Shown one piece after another: positions 1 to 12,262 of a stretch of DNA of 64,000 nt. Each line of letters opens with the position of its first letter. Position 1 is the stretch's first letter. This DNA is from Tribonema minus (taxonomy: Eukaryota; Sar; Xanthophyceae; Tribonematales; Tribonemataceae), in assembly GCA_017506865.1 (NCBI GenBank), contig JAFCMP010000512.1, forward strand, positions 62,001-126,000. The letters are read 5' to 3'. The position numbers were made by a program, and so were the translations under genes. The notes beneath the pieces were generated by a model. That model had not been told where the DNA came from, searched no databases, and worked only from the letters and a program-made list of their open reading frames with translations.

Positions 1-1
1 G

Positions 2-1220
2 CGCCTGCTGGCCGGCGGGCGGCGCAACGCGCGCTTCCCGGACGGCCTCTTCTACGAGCCCACCGTGCTGGCGGACGTGACGCACGACATGCGGATCGCG
101 CGCGAGGAGGTCTTCGGCCCCGTCATGTGCATCCTCAAGGTGCGTGTGCGCGCGCGCGCACCATGCATTGGCAGCTCTGACATTCCACCTCTAACATTCA
201 TTACGCCTTTAAGTCAGTCCCGCCGGTATTCACCACCGATTGGTAGCTTTGTCTTCAAACGCCCAAGGCAGTCTCGCCGGTATGCGGTAATCTTTAGTGC
301 AGCAGTGCGTGTAGCGGGGTTCGGTGCAGCGTAGGGGCCGCGCAGCATGCGGCGCCTGACACCGTGCCGGTGTGGGACTAACGCTCGTTGGGGGGGCGCG
401 GTGTACGCCATGTGCATCCTCAACATGCGCCGCGCGTGTGCACCGATGAATCGGTAGTGTCGACGTCAAGTCAACATCGTCGTTGTGCGGCGAGCGGCAG
501 CGCGGCGGCGCGCGGCGGGAGTCTTGGGGTACTGCTTGCGTCTACGCCGCTCTGTGCGCGTGCTGCGTGCAGAGGGCTCCCGCAGAGCCTAAAAAGTGAA
601 AACGATGCCACGGACAATGCGCGATTGCCGTAGGCTCGCACCTTGCCGCAGGCGGCCCACCACCGCAGGTGGCCACACACTTGTACATACATACATGCAC
701 ACACATCCCTCGTCACGACACGCACCAGCGGCGCAACACTGACCAAGCCCCTGCACGCGCGCTGCGCCGCTGGGTTACCCCTGCGCAGGTGCCCGACGAC
801 AGCGACGCGACCGCCGCGGCGCTCGTCAACGACTGCGCGTACGGCCTCGGCGCGAGCGTGTTCAGCGGCGACGCGGCGCGCGGCGCGCGCCTCGCGCGCG
901 CGCTGCGCTGCGGCATGGCCTCCGTCAACGACTTCGCCGTCTTCTACATGGCGCAGGCGCTGCCGTTCGGAGGCGTGAAGGACAGCGGCTACGGGCGCTT
1001 TGCGGGGCCCGAGGGGCTGCGCGCGTGCTGCCTGCTCAAGTCGGTCGTGGAGGACACGGTGCCGTTCATCAGGACGGTCATACCGGGGCTGCTGCAGTAC
1101 CCGATCGCGCCGGGCGGGCTGCAGTTCGCGCGCGCAATGGTGGGCGTGACGTACGGGGCGGGCGCGTGGGCGAAGGCGCGCGCGGTGGCGCAGATGGTCA
1201 GCGCCATGTGGAAAAAATAG
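2..1220 (+). CDS. ALDH22-like aldehyde dehydrogenase, 3' end
   Basis: This is the C-terminal part of a NAD(P)-dependent aldehyde dehydrogenase; the start, Rossmann fold and catalytic Cys lie outside the window. Exons are about 2-139 and 789-1220, with a GT-AG intron at 140-788 and phase 0 at both ends. Exon one carries the conserved EEVFGPV motif of the ALDH fold. Exon two carries YGLGASVFS, the [16 protein letters not shown] block and a C-terminal extension with [12 protein letters not shown] followed by LLQYPIAP. That extension resembles plant ALDH22 and fungal MSC7-type enzymes rather than ALDH2 or betaine aldehyde dehydrogenases. The protein ends in Lys-Lys, which could be a membrane-retention tail (inference). 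Family call is firm; subfamily is likely. Confidence 0.88.
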
Positions 1221-1726
1221 GGTCGGAGGAGATGAAAGTGGGTGGGCTCAGGTGGCTGAAAACGTTTTCAGCAGCGTCGACGGATCGGTCGTCAGGCACG
1301 GTTGTGTCTCTCCGTCGTAAAGTGTAAGCCGGCGCAGTGCCATTTGGGGCAGCGCGGCATGCAACGACGTAACATCACAGTTGTTGACACATGTATTGTT
1401 GCATCTTACGCTTCTGCGCGGCTGTTGTGCGCGATGCTCCAGGACAGCTTGGCATGCGTTGCTTGCAGACCCGAGATTATTGGTATACCACTTGCTGCAA
1501 GGTGCGTGTGCATGTCTTGTCCCAATAGTGTGCATTGCTCAACCTTTGTCTGACACCATCAACTTCATCTAACCACGGGTGAAGTTTTTAGTATTTGAAG
1601 TTTCGACTGCGAACTTCAAGGGTAATATACAACTTCAACGGGGGAGTAACTTCAAAGTCGTGCGAGGAGCTCTGGCAACTGTTTAGTCCACAGCAGGTAC
1701 AGCAGGCTGGTGGCGTAGTGGGCGCC
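1221..1726. other. Intergenic stretch
   Basis: This region lies between the aldehyde dehydrogenase stop and the coiled-coil gene start. It is less GC-rich than the flanking exons and has no supported ORF. The last 170 bases hold AACTTC/GAAGTT motifs and an in-frame open stretch upstream of the chosen ATG, so part is probably 5' UTR or an unrecognised first exon. Confidence 0.5.
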
Positions 1727-4700
1727 ATGATTACCCTGCAGCAACAGCAGCAGCACTCGCAGCAGCAGAGAAGCCCTTCCCCGACGTCCACGCCAGGCAA
1801 GGGCGGCAATGACACCCTTTTCAATGAGTCCTTTTACTCCCTGAATGGCTCTCTGCCCTGCGGCAGCACCATTTCGGCTATCATGGAGGCAGGGGGGGAC
1901 TCAGTGGGCGCGTCTCCTGCAGATGTCTTCAGGCTGCGCCGCAAGCCGTCCGCAAACGGCGTGTACGATTGGCAGTCCAGGCTCTGCCAGGCTCCGAGCT
2001 CGAGTGGAGTTGGCACCCCGCGCAGCGTTGGCGGTGGGCACGAGCCCCCTCCCAGCCCCATGCAGTGGAATGCGAAGATCAATGCCTTGAGAGCCGGGTA
2101 TGAGGCCCGAGCTGCAGAGCTGACCGCCGAGCTGGAGAGGGCCAAAGGGGAGAACGAGAAGTCTAAGGCAGACCTGTCAGGGCTGGAGGTGCATGTTGCT
2201 GACCTGCCTCTGCAAGCTGGCATTCTTCAGGAGTACTTGTTGCCTGTATGTTGGCTTTCAACCGCTTTTTTTGCTACATACTCTGCAATGGCTGCTTTGG
2301 GAATGGGCGCTGCCTGCGGAACCCCCATTGTTGCTTCTCTGCAATGGCTGCTTCGGAAATGAGCGCTGCCAGAGAGCAGCCTCTGTCCGCGCACCTCGAG
2401 CGTAACTCGGAGAGTCTCCTCTTAGGGCACTGCGCGCCACACGACAACGCAGTCCAGGACCGACTCAGCTGCACTGCGTTCTCATGCACTGCGCCGCCTA
2501 CCCTCTCCGCCTGCTGATCTATCCCATTAGGTGACTCTCAAGAAGGAGCGGCTCGCGTGGGCCAGAGACAAAAGCCGACTCGAGCGGAGCCTCGCGGCGG
2601 CGCAGGAGGAGGCAGCGGCGGCGGTGAAGGCGGGCACCGACGCGGCTGCTGCCGCCGCGCAGGAGGGCGGTGCCATGGAGCGCGAGTTCATGGACCTGGA
2701 GCGGGCCCTCGCAGAGTGAGTCATGAGTCGCGAGTCGAGCCGTGAGTGCGCGCGATCTGCCGCATCGCACCTTCAGCAGGCGCGCGGCAGTTGCCACGCG
2801 CAGCGGCGCGCAGCGCTCTGCACGGCGCGCCTGTCCCGAGCGGCGCGCAGCGCGCACAGACTGACGCAAGTGGTACACCACGAGAGGCCGGCCATTCAGG
2901 AGGCGGGACAGCTGGAGCGTGCGCGCACTGCAGCTCAGCAGCGCACAGCACCGCGTAAGTGCACGGCGGGCCGCAGTGCTCAATACCCTGTGCATCACCC
3001 GTACCCCACGCGTTGTCAAGTTTGAGCAGAGCAAAGTCGCTGCGCTGCGGCGATCCTTCTATGACGTGCCGCCGTTGCGCGCCTGTCTGCCGAATCGGCA
3101 GCGCCGCAGCAGGCGTTCGCTGCCCCGTTGATGATACATGATGCTACTGCGCCGAGCATCAAACGCTGTGTTGGCGTGCGGGCGCCGCTCCCTCTGTGCG
3201 CTCGCCAGCGCGCAGAAGCTGCGGCAGCAGCACGCTTCGCCTGGTGCTCGCTGCTCAAGAGCCTTCACCGCGGCGGCGGCGGCGCCGGCATCGCTCCGGC
3301 ACCTGCGCGCACGCTCCTGCTCCCCGCACTGCACGGTGACAGCACCTTCCGCAGTCGCTCCCTTGTGCCGATGCACCCCGTGCCCGCCGCCGCCCCCCCC
3401 TCCGCCGCCGGCGCAGGTCTGCGCAGGCGCGGCAGCGCGCGGAGGCGGACGCAGACGCGCTGCGCGGCGAGCTTGCGCGCGCGCGCTTCGCGCTGCGCTG
3501 CGCCGCCACCGCGGAGCGCGACGTCGAGGCGCTGCAGCTGCGCGCGGCGACGCTGGAGGCGGCGGCGGCGGACGCGTGCGGCGCGCGCGCGGCGGCAGAG
3601 GAGCGCTGCGAGGCGGCGAGCGGCGAGCGCGGCGCGCTGGCGCGGCGGCTCGAGGCGGCGCACGCGGCGGCGGCGCGCGCGGAGGAGCGGCGCGCGGAGT
3701 GCGCCGCGGAGCTGCGCGCCGCGCAGGCGGCGGTGGAGGAGTCGCACGCGCAGCAGCGGTGAGTCGGGGATGTTGCGGCGCACGCCGATGACTTGCGTAT
3801 GCGTGCTTATGTGCGTGTGGCCGGCCCGAGGGCTCATGCGCGTTAGCAATCCCTGAGCGCTGCTACTGCTGCACGCGCCACAGTGCGCAAACACGAGCCT
3901 CAACCCCCTCCCCCCCCTCCCCCATGCAACCCCACGCGCACGCCGTGCTCGTCCCCGCAGGCAGCTGGAGCTCTGGCTGGACAAGTCGCTCTCGGAAGTC
4001 GACGACCTCTCCGCGCAGCTCGAGCTGGAGGCCAGCGCGCGCATGTCAGCGCTCCACGCCTCGGCCGACAGCATGAGCATGGCGGCGTTCGCAGGGGGAT
4101 CCGGGTACCCCGCTCGGGGGGGGGGGGGCGCTGTGGTGACGCCCTACAGCGCGCGCAGCGGCGCCGCGGCGGCGCGCGATGCGGCGTGGCCCTGCGCGCG
4201 GCGCGGCGTCGTGCTCTTCGGCGAGGAGTCGCCGATACGCGCAGAATTTGAGGACGGTGCCGCGGCGACCACGGCCGGAGGCGGCAGCGCCGACGCGCGG
4301 GCGAGGCGCGCGTGCAGCGCGTCGCCGAGCGGCGGCGGCGGCGGCGGCGGCGCCGATGTCAATGACCTGTCCTTCGCCACGGCGGCAGCGGCGGATGACG
4401 ATGATGTTGGCGATACGCGCGCTGCAGCTCACGGCCACGGGTGCGCACATGCATTGCCCGGCGGTCGTGTAGCGCACAGTGGTATCGCTGCCAACGCAGC
4501 AGGCCATGCGGCGCATGGCACAGGCGCCGCTGGCGGCAGCGACGCCACGCTGGCGCGGCAGCGCGAGCGCAGCACGGCGCTGGCACTGCTGCTGTGGCAC
4601 TCGTTCGCGCTGCGGCTGCAGGCGCTGCGGTGCGCGCGCCTGGAGCGGCGGCTCGCACGCGCCGAGGAGCACGCCGCCAACCTCGAATTCGACCTGCACG

Positions 4701-5509
4701 TGCAGACGCTGTCCGGCACCACTGGCGCTGCTCCCGCTGATGCCGCTGCCTGTGCAGCGCCAGCGCAGCCCACGAGCCCCTACTGCGGACGCTGCGCTGC
4801 CGCCTGCGCGTCGCCGCGCCGCTGCGGCGCGTGCGGCAGCGCCGCGCCGAATGCGGCGGCGGCGGCGGCAGCAGCGCGCACTCCGCTGCACGGCCTCCTG
4901 GACTGCTCGTGCAGCACGGATGCCACCACCGCCGTCGGCGCACGCCCGCTGCCGTGCTGCTGCGGCCAGCACGGCTGCACGCCCTGCCGCCACCGCCGCG
5001 GCGACAGCGGCGCCCAAGCAGCCGCGCTCGACCATGAGCTCTGCGGCACGAGCAAGCTTTCGCCGCTGCGCGCCGCCGGCGGTGCCGCGGAGCAGCTGCT
5101 GGCGGCGGAGCAGCAGCGCGCGCGGCGCGTGATCGCGCTAGTCCGCGAGGCGCGCGCGCGCATCGCCGCCGCCGCCGACGCCCCCGCGCCCGCCGCTAGC
5201 TGGGACCACGCACGCTGCTCTTGCGAGCCGCGGCAGCTCTCGCACGCCGACCTGGACGACCTCGATGACGGTGACGGCGGGGACGTACCGGCGGCGGCGG
5301 CGGCAGGCGACCAGTGTGCGCACGTGGAGGGGCTCGTGAGGCTGGTGGCTGGTGTCATGGAGCGTAAGCGCGCCGAGTACGGCCAGCTGCAGGAGTTCTG
5401 CCAGCACCTGGAGGTGCTCGTGCATCAGTCCGGCGGCGGCGGCGGCGGCGGCGGCGGGAGCGGCGTCGATGGCAGCAGCGCTGATGCCGACACACTGGCG
5501 CGCTGGTAA
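1727..5509 (+). CDS. Ala/Gln-rich coiled-coil protein, unknown function
   Basis: I do not recognise the family. Exons 1727-2188, 2531-2715, 3417-3758 and 3961-5509 join with phases 0, 2 and 2 into one frame of about 845 aa. The N-terminus has a Gln tract and a Ser/Pro-rich region with a PPPSPM motif. Residues from about 120 to 350 are heptad-like, rich in Glu, Arg, Ala and Leu, as in a long coiled coil. The C-terminal 500 residues are low-complexity Ala/Gly/Cys, with Cys-pair clusters near 4780-4980, a second short coiled coil near 5060-5180 and a poly-Gly tract before the stop. The start is the first ATG in frame; the frame is open upstream, so an earlier exon is possible. It may be a cytoskeletal or centrosomal scaffold, but that is only a guess from composition. 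Confidence 0.72.
2285..2372 (+). repeat. Tandem repeat in coiled-coil gene intron 1
   Basis: Two copies of a segment starting TGCAATGGCTGCTT, at about 2285 and 2339, lie 54 bases apart and have diverged at several positions. They lie wholly inside the intron. Confidence 0.8.
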
Positions 5510-6288
5510 TAGTGCCCAGCAAGCCTGCATGGCCCGCGCGCCGCCCCGTCAATGCAGTGCGAGTTCTCGCATTTAAATCTTCTGATGAACGTACGTCTTC
5601 CGTTGCTTCAATGGATCAGTGACATCACCATTTCTGCGCTCCTCTCTTCCACAGTCATTCATGTTGTGTTGTTGTTGAGCATATATGTGCTTTGATGATC
5701 ACATGCAACATGCCGCAGCTCCAAGGCAGGGCCAAAGAGCCATGCATACAAAAGACTGTGGTTGTATCTGCACCAGCCCTATGATACCTCAGCTCCTGAT
5801 TTCTGCAGTAAATGCGGTATGCCCGGGATCACGCGTGCAAAATATGATTTGGTGACGGAGTGCCGACAACCCTTGCTGTATTTTTGAAAGGCCAACAGTA
5901 GTTAGGCTATTTTCATGGACAAAAAGTGCCCGACCTCCGCTCTCGATCAAGCTCGTCGTCGTGGTCGATTGCTCTTTGCCATTGCTTGAGAGAATCTGCA
6001 GATTCAGACGAGGAGAGCGGAGGAGGTCGTCCGCGAAAGCAGGAAGCTGAATCTAAAGCATCAGCCGCACACGCATTCTAACGCTCTACACGGTCAAAGA
6101 GTAACCCTGCTATGCCGCACTGCAGTGGCGGAGTAATGCACACCAGCTTCGAATACAAAATACGGTTACTGAGAACGCGCGTTCTTGCCCTTTCGTGGTG
6201 AAAATAAAAAATCAGTGAAATCTGAGCGCGTGCTACAGATGTCCTCGAAGGCAGGAGCTGCCAAAAGGACGGAGCATTGACGCTCACC
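5510..6288. other. Intergenic stretch, probable 3' UTR and promoter
   Basis: No ORF with coding character is present here. The region drops in GC and holds the 3' end of the coiled-coil gene and the upstream region of the MFS transporter. I see no repeat or RNA gene. Confidence 0.5.
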
Positions 6289-9200
6289 ATGGCAACCGCG
6301 GATGTGGAATCCCTACTGCCGCAGCAGCAGAAGTCAGCATCATACGGGGCGACCGAGGCAAAGAAGCTCGACGAGACGCCTGATGCTGCATCTCAAAAAG
6401 GAGGTGGATGTTTGGGCCTAGACAAAGGCTTGCTTGCCATCATGGGCGTGGTTCTAATAGGGGACATGGCGAGGGGTCTCATGTTTCCTACGCTGAGCTC
6501 CTATGTCAAGCTCATGGGCGGCAGCCACGCTATACAGGTGCGGCAATTTCATTGATGTGTGCCTTCGTCGACGTCGTTGCTCTGCATGTGCGCCAGAGCT
6601 GTCGCAGCCATAGCGAATTGCATCCTCATCTTTCTCACAACACGACACTCCTTTCCTGCACCCTCCTCAGGGATTCTGTGTGGCCGGTTTCTCCTTTGGA
6701 AGGGTGATTTCGTCGCCCATCCTGGGCAGGGCCAGCATAGTCCACGGCTACAAGAAGGTTCTGACGTGCTCGTGCGCCACCATAGCTCTGGGCGCGCTGC
6801 TCTACAGCCTCGCCAACTCGACCCCCATGCTGCTGGTGGCTCAGGTAAGGGCCATGCACACGCTGACGGTGATTACCTCCCGTCACACTACCGCTGGAGA
6901 TGAGAATGAACATTCCTGTACGGGTAGTTGCGCCCTTTGCAATCGTTCTATAGCGGCAGTTACTTGAAGGAAGCCTTGGTATAGACTCCCACTCGCATGC
7001 TAGACCGAGCCCTGGTGACAGGTTTGTCCTCGTCGGATCGGGGTGCCGGCGAGGGTTCTTGAAGTATGTGAGCCTCTGTCTTCCATGACGGGTTTGGGTC
7101 TAACCTCTCTGTCAGCTAATGGCTGATTCGCTGTCAGTCTGCTTCGTTGCAAAAGCAGCACCACAAGTCACCAAAGTTACTCTGAAGCGCTGCCAGCATT
7201 CCGCACAACAACAGCGCGCTTTGTACCCTGTGCGACCGCACTTGTTCCATAGACGACATAGTTACAGCCTTTGCTTTGACCACCTCCCTGTTGTGGACGG
7301 TGCAGGCTGTCGCGCCTACGAGGCTAGGTAGCAGACCACCAATGCATGCCTTTCGTGGTGCCCAGCTTTGCCGCCGTATTCAAATTGTAACTCAAATTTT
7401 CGATGTCGTCTCAAATGACACTTAATGGCGACCCAGCAAGCGGCGGGCAGTCACAACCTCTGTGTGCATCGGCACATGCCCGCGCACAGTAAGCACCGTG
7501 TCTCAATCGTGTCCATTTCGACGACTCATGCCAATGTTTCATGCTGCTCGGGCAGCACCGCTGGGCTTGCAGTGCCCAGCGGCCCACCCGCCAGCTCTTG
7601 GCGCGCATGCCAACAACATGCAACAGCTCGCGTCGGCAGCCCATGCGTTCGTGGGAAAGCCCTGCAGACTTCCGTCCACAACATGCTTCCGTAGTGGTTC
7701 AATGCAGCAACAGTATGTAGCGCACCAACTGCATGGGTGATTTGCCGGACGCTTCATCACAATGACAGTGCGACGGTTGTTGTGTGGCACGTGGAGGGCT
7801 GCAGTCACAGTCTCACGAGAGCCAATTTCACTGGGTATAGAGCAGTATAGTGCAGTACAGTAAGTGCGTATACCATTCGCATTGCCGATGTCCTCAGTGT
7901 ATTATGTGCGCGCTTCACAGGATGCAACGGGCCTGTGCGCCGCAGCTCGCTGCGAACTCTGACTGCTACTTGCACGCTGCCAGCCACCAGGAGCTAGCCG
8001 CTTGGTCAATTGCAGAAATCTCTGATCCAAGCTTTGAACTGCGAACACCAACACGCCCTTGAATTTGCAATGCTATCGATGAGATCTTACTCTTGCTCTG
8101 GGGAGACTAATGCCGGCGAGAGGTGGAGGAGAGCAGCAGCTTGCAATTTCTTCTGCGTCATCTGAGTGCACCACCGTCGCCGCTGCGTGCTGGAGCCAGC
8201 GCTGCCGAAGTGTTCAAACGGCAGCTGGGAGGAAGGGGGCAGCCGGAGAAGGGGCGGGGGCGGGGGGCAGGCGGGGGCGGGGGGAGGAGGGGCTGAGGGT
8301 CCGCACTGCTTGGGCGCATCCACGGGCGCGATTTCTGATGTACTGTGTACTCGTGTACTCTGTACTCGTGTCCTGGCGGCGCTTGGCAGCGGCAGAAGGC
8401 TTTGCGCCGCTCGTGTTGAGAGGCTGCAAAGCATCACTTGAGATCGCCCGGGGGCCTCTGTGCGACGGCGCTGCGGTGCTCGCGCGTGAGGATTCTGGAG
8501 GTTAGGGTCCGGGCTCCTCCCACGCTGCCCGCAACGCGCTTTTTACAACGGCACGAGGCTGGTGCGGCGCGCGCCCATCGCGGCTGAAGACACACGCAGC
8601 TCTCTCTCTCTCCCTCTCCTCTCTGGTACGCACTTTCCTCTTGACAGAGGGGCACGCCCGCTTTCCTCCGCATGCACCGCGGCGGAGGCGTCATCTGTTA
8701 ATCAGCGCGCCGCCCAGCCCGCCACCGCAGTGCTGGCGCGAATGCCCCACTTCAAGCCCCATACCAACTTCAACTCTGCCTCACCCCCGACATCCACCTT
8801 CAACTCATCCCCCCCCCCCCCCCCCCCCCCCGCCCCCGCGCACCCCCGCGCGCCCCCTTTGCAGATCGTGATGGTGCTCGGCAGCGGCACGCTGGGCGTG
8901 ACGCGTGCGTACGTCGCGGACCACGCACTCCAACTCCAATTCTGCCTCAACCATGCAACTTCAACTCGTGCCTCACCGCACCCGCCCCTTGTTGCTGCCC
9001 CCCCCCCCCCCCCCCCTCCGCAGATCGTCATGGGGCTCGGCAGCGGCACGCTGGGCGTGACGCGCGCGTACGTCGCGGACCACGCGCCCATCCACAACCG
9101 CACGGCGATGCTCGCGATGCTCACCGCGGTGCAGTACACGGGCTTCACGGTGACGCCCGTGCTCGGCTCGCTGCTGTGCACGCTCGTGGGCGAGGACGAG

Positions 9201-10031
9201 ACGCCCCCCAAGAACGCGCTGCTCTGGGGGCAGATGCGCTGGGAGTGGAACCAGTTCACGGCGCCCGGGCCGATCATGGCGGGCGCGTGCGCGCTCGCGC
9301 TGCTCGCGGTCGTCACGCTGCTCGACGACGCCCCTCCGCGCACGCCCCCCAAGAAGAAGGCGCCCCTGGACCACCCCCCTGCGGAAGGGGGGGGGGGGGG
9401 GGGGGCGCACGCGGACGAGGAGCCCATGAGCGCGGCGCTGCGCGCGGCGATCCTCGCGTGCTTCCTCCTCAACGTCGCGACCAAGGGCACGATCGCGTGC
9501 TACGAGACGCTCGGCGCGAGCTACGCGGTGTCCGCACTCGGGCTCAGCCACGGCAACATCGGCGCGTTCTTTGCGGCGTTCGGCGCGCTCGGCGTCGCGG
9601 CGCTCGTCTCGATGCGCTGGCTGTGCCGCGTGTTCAACGACGTGCAGCTCATCGTCGGCGGCGTCGCCGTCATGCTGGCGAGCACGGCGCTGCTGCTCGA
9701 CGCGGGCGCGCCTGGCCGCGCGGGCGACATCGCCTTCGTCGTCTCCATCTTCCTGCAGTACAGCGTCGGCTACCCGATAGGGCACACGTCGGTGCTCGGC
9801 CTCTTCAGCAAGGTCGTCGGCAAGCGCCCGCAGGGGACGCTGCAGGGGCTGTTTGCGAGCGCCGGCAGCGTCGCGCGCATCGCCTTCCCGATCCTCGCCG
9901 GCGTCATCGCGGAGCTCTCCAGCGAGCACGTCGTCTTCGCCGTGCTGTGCGTCGTGCTCACCACGACCATTCTCGCCGTGGTCGCGTACCGGAACACGTT
10001 CCTGCAGTACTGCCGCGAGGTGGCCTCCTAG
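6289..10031 (+). CDS. Major facilitator superfamily transporter
   Basis: This is a predicted 476 aa polytopic membrane transporter. Exons 6289-6537, 6671-6844 and 9024-10031 join in phase 0 at both introns. The start ATG sits in a good context (ACCATGG). Exons 1-2 give the first helices, with FSFGRVISSPILGR in the loop between helices 2 and 3, a variant of MFS motif A. Exon 3 opens with IVMGLGSGTLGVTRAYVADH, the helix 4 segment found in MFSD8- and SPX-MFS-like carriers. A central cytosolic loop is Pro/Gly-rich (poly-Gly near 9390-9408), and about six helices follow. The substrate cannot be told from sequence; MFSD8-like lysosomal or vacuolar carriers are the closest resemblance. Intron 2 is 2.2 kb and contains a decayed copy of the exon 3 start. 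Confidence 0.85.
8865..9086 (+). repeat. Echo of MFS exon 3 start
   Basis: About 63 bases at 8865-8927 repeat the first bases of exon 3 (from 9024) with few changes. The copy includes an upstream poly-C tract and CAG acceptor. It lies 159 bases upstream of the real exon, has no donor and runs into intron sequence, so it is a dead copy or a decoy acceptor. Confidence 0.88.
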
Positions 10032-12262
10032 AGCGAGCGCCGCAATCGCGCGCGCTGCGGCCGCGCTTTCCATTTCGCTGTATTTCGCTTGCTCGCGCTC
10101 TCTCTCTCTCTTACGCGCTCGCTCGCACTCTGTTACTGTAGCGTAGTATCAGCCAGCAGCGGCAGCGACGGGCGCCGCCCCCTGCGCCTGCGGAGCGCGC
10201 ACAACCGCAGCACCGTTGCGCGGGGCGCGCGGCCGCCCGGGGGGCGAAGCGTGCCTCCCCCATGTGCCCGCGGAGCCAGTGCCTTCTCTCACCCGTAGTG
10301 CCGCCTTTGAATCTGAGTCAACGAGTCTTTCTCTCACGCCGCACGCGCGCGCACTTTGAGCGCGCGCGGGTTTGTTACAGTAGTAGGACTTCCCACGGTC
10401 AGTCTCTCTCCCGGTGGTCCCGAGTTCTGTCCCCGGGCAAAGCCCCCGCCCACCCAGCCAGAAAATTTCTGTGTTTTCGGCGGTGGCCGGGCAGTGCGCC
10501 TGTCGCCTCTGCGTGTCGCATCCCTTGAATGACATTTTGTGTTGTGCCGTGCGCAGCGGCGCCTTCAGTGCCGCGGCCGTGTACAGACCGGTCTTGTAGC
10601 AGTAGGTTTAGGGGGAGAGGGGGGGGGGGGGAGAGGCTCCATGCAAGCCGTTCTGTCGCGTTCACACACGCTGTGGCCGTCCAAAGAACACGATACCTTA
10701 CATACCATGCCATTTGCGCGGCGCCTTCAGTCTCGTGCTGTGCTGTCTGCCGCATTGCATTACCGCGTTGTGTGCGCGTGGCGCCCCCGTTGCGCGCTCA
10801 GTCGGCGCTACACATGAGCTCTCTTCGCAGTGGTCACGAGCAGTGCTATCTTCAAAGAAAGACCCACATCGCAAACGGGGCGTCCCCCACTCTTCACACA
10901 ATCACCAACACCCCACAACCACACCCTACTTGGCTGCAAGGCACACACTTCCCGCGTTGGAAAAGATGTATGTATGCAGGCCTGGGTCACTTTGACAGCG
11001 CCCAGCGGACCTGAGGATGCGGCTGCATCACGCCAGTGCAGAGTGGCGATTGCACCATCATCCACGAGAGTGTCATTGTGTAAACTCAGTGCCCAACGCG
11101 TCAGTGCAGCGAGGCAAAGGCGCATCCGAGTGCCAGTGTAGAAGGCTCAAGCAGTCCGTGCTCATGGCATGATGTGGGTTGACTCTGCGCTCATCACTCA
11201 AGTGCGGCTTTCATCTCTGGGATTAATGGTGCTTGACAATGGTGTGTGCAGTCACGGGGGGGTTTGCCTTGGTGCATCACGACCGCAAGTAAGCATGTTA
11301 ATGTGCTCAGGGAGCGGCGACAGAGACTGACTGCACACGCCGTTATGAGAATGAGAGTCGAGGAGGCACAGAATCTGTGGGGCGTCATTTTTATAAATGA
11401 CATTTAGCAAACTCTTGTGCGATGCCGCATCGTTGCTGCATGAGAGAGGACAGCGCAACCGCTATGTTGCCGCCCGCTCTCACGGTGCATAGCGTACCGA
11501 CATCGCCTGCATTGCAGTCAGCGTTGGCGACGGTGCAGCAACCAGTCTTCGGTCGCATTGGGCGACGGAAGACGCGTCATGTGTTTCAGTGTTGATGTGT
11601 CATGACGCCTACATACATACGCTAACATGCGCTCTACTGCATGTGCTTAGGTACCTACTGCACATGCATTTCTTCAGGCAGAGAAGTACATGGTGGGCAC
11701 TTTCACACTGTCACACGACATGGAGATTCCGTGCAGCAAGCTTCAAGTTAGATGCCCATCCATCTGGGCTTTTCGCGCCCTGAGCGAGAACTAATATAAA
11801 GTACATGGCGGGGCAGACATTGCACAGAATTGCACCGTTACGCCATACAATCTGATTCACTGCAGCCGGCACCATGTCACACAGGCCGCTCCTGCCACGC
11901 CTGCAGTAACCATCCATCATACCAAGGAAACAATGTGTATTAACTCGTATCTAGAGGGGGATACCAAAGAAACAATGTGTATTAACTCATATCTGAGGGG
12001 ACCACACGGCCTCAAGCAGCAGTGCAGCAGAAGCGGCCGTCAGGGGCACTCCCCGAAGGAAGCCCGCCCTCAGAAAGCTGTGTGCCTAAGAAAAGCACAC
12101 CTCCACACGGCAATGACAGCGACACGTGTACACGGCGCCTTCAGGAGGTGTCGTCTGATGCACAAGAGAACACTCTTTGCACCGCCGTGCAAGCACGCCC
12201 TGTACGCCTTCAGCAAAAACCACGTTCATCTCATACAGTCGCCCCATGCACCGCGATGCGCG
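10032..12262. other. Gene-poor intergenic region
   Basis: No ORF in this stretch shows family resemblance or coding composition. It includes the MFS 3' flank with CT-rich runs near 10100-10140, a G-run near 10618-10632 and the short tandem repeat noted separately. I see no RNA gene. Confidence 0.45.
11922..12001 (+). repeat. Short direct repeat, 2 copies
   Basis: Two near-identical copies of a segment containing ACAATGTGTATTAACTC lie about 43 bases apart. They differ at only a few positions. No function is apparent. Confidence 0.8.

Noticed and set aside
3138-3791. 217-codon Ala/Arg/Gly frame overlapping the coiled-coil gene
   Set aside because: It is a frame-shifted reading of coiled-coil exon 3; the phase-consistent frame gives heptads and joins both neighbours.
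8562-9023. Upstream extension of the MFS exon 3 frame
   Set aside because: The frame is open by chance through poly-C and an exon echo. A poly-C/CAG acceptor at 9023 joins exon 2 exactly at the conserved helix 4.
8973-10073. Minus-strand frame of 366 codons over the MFS gene
   Set aside because: It is antisense to a recognisable membrane protein and is Arg/Glu/His-rich from GC bias; a shadow frame.
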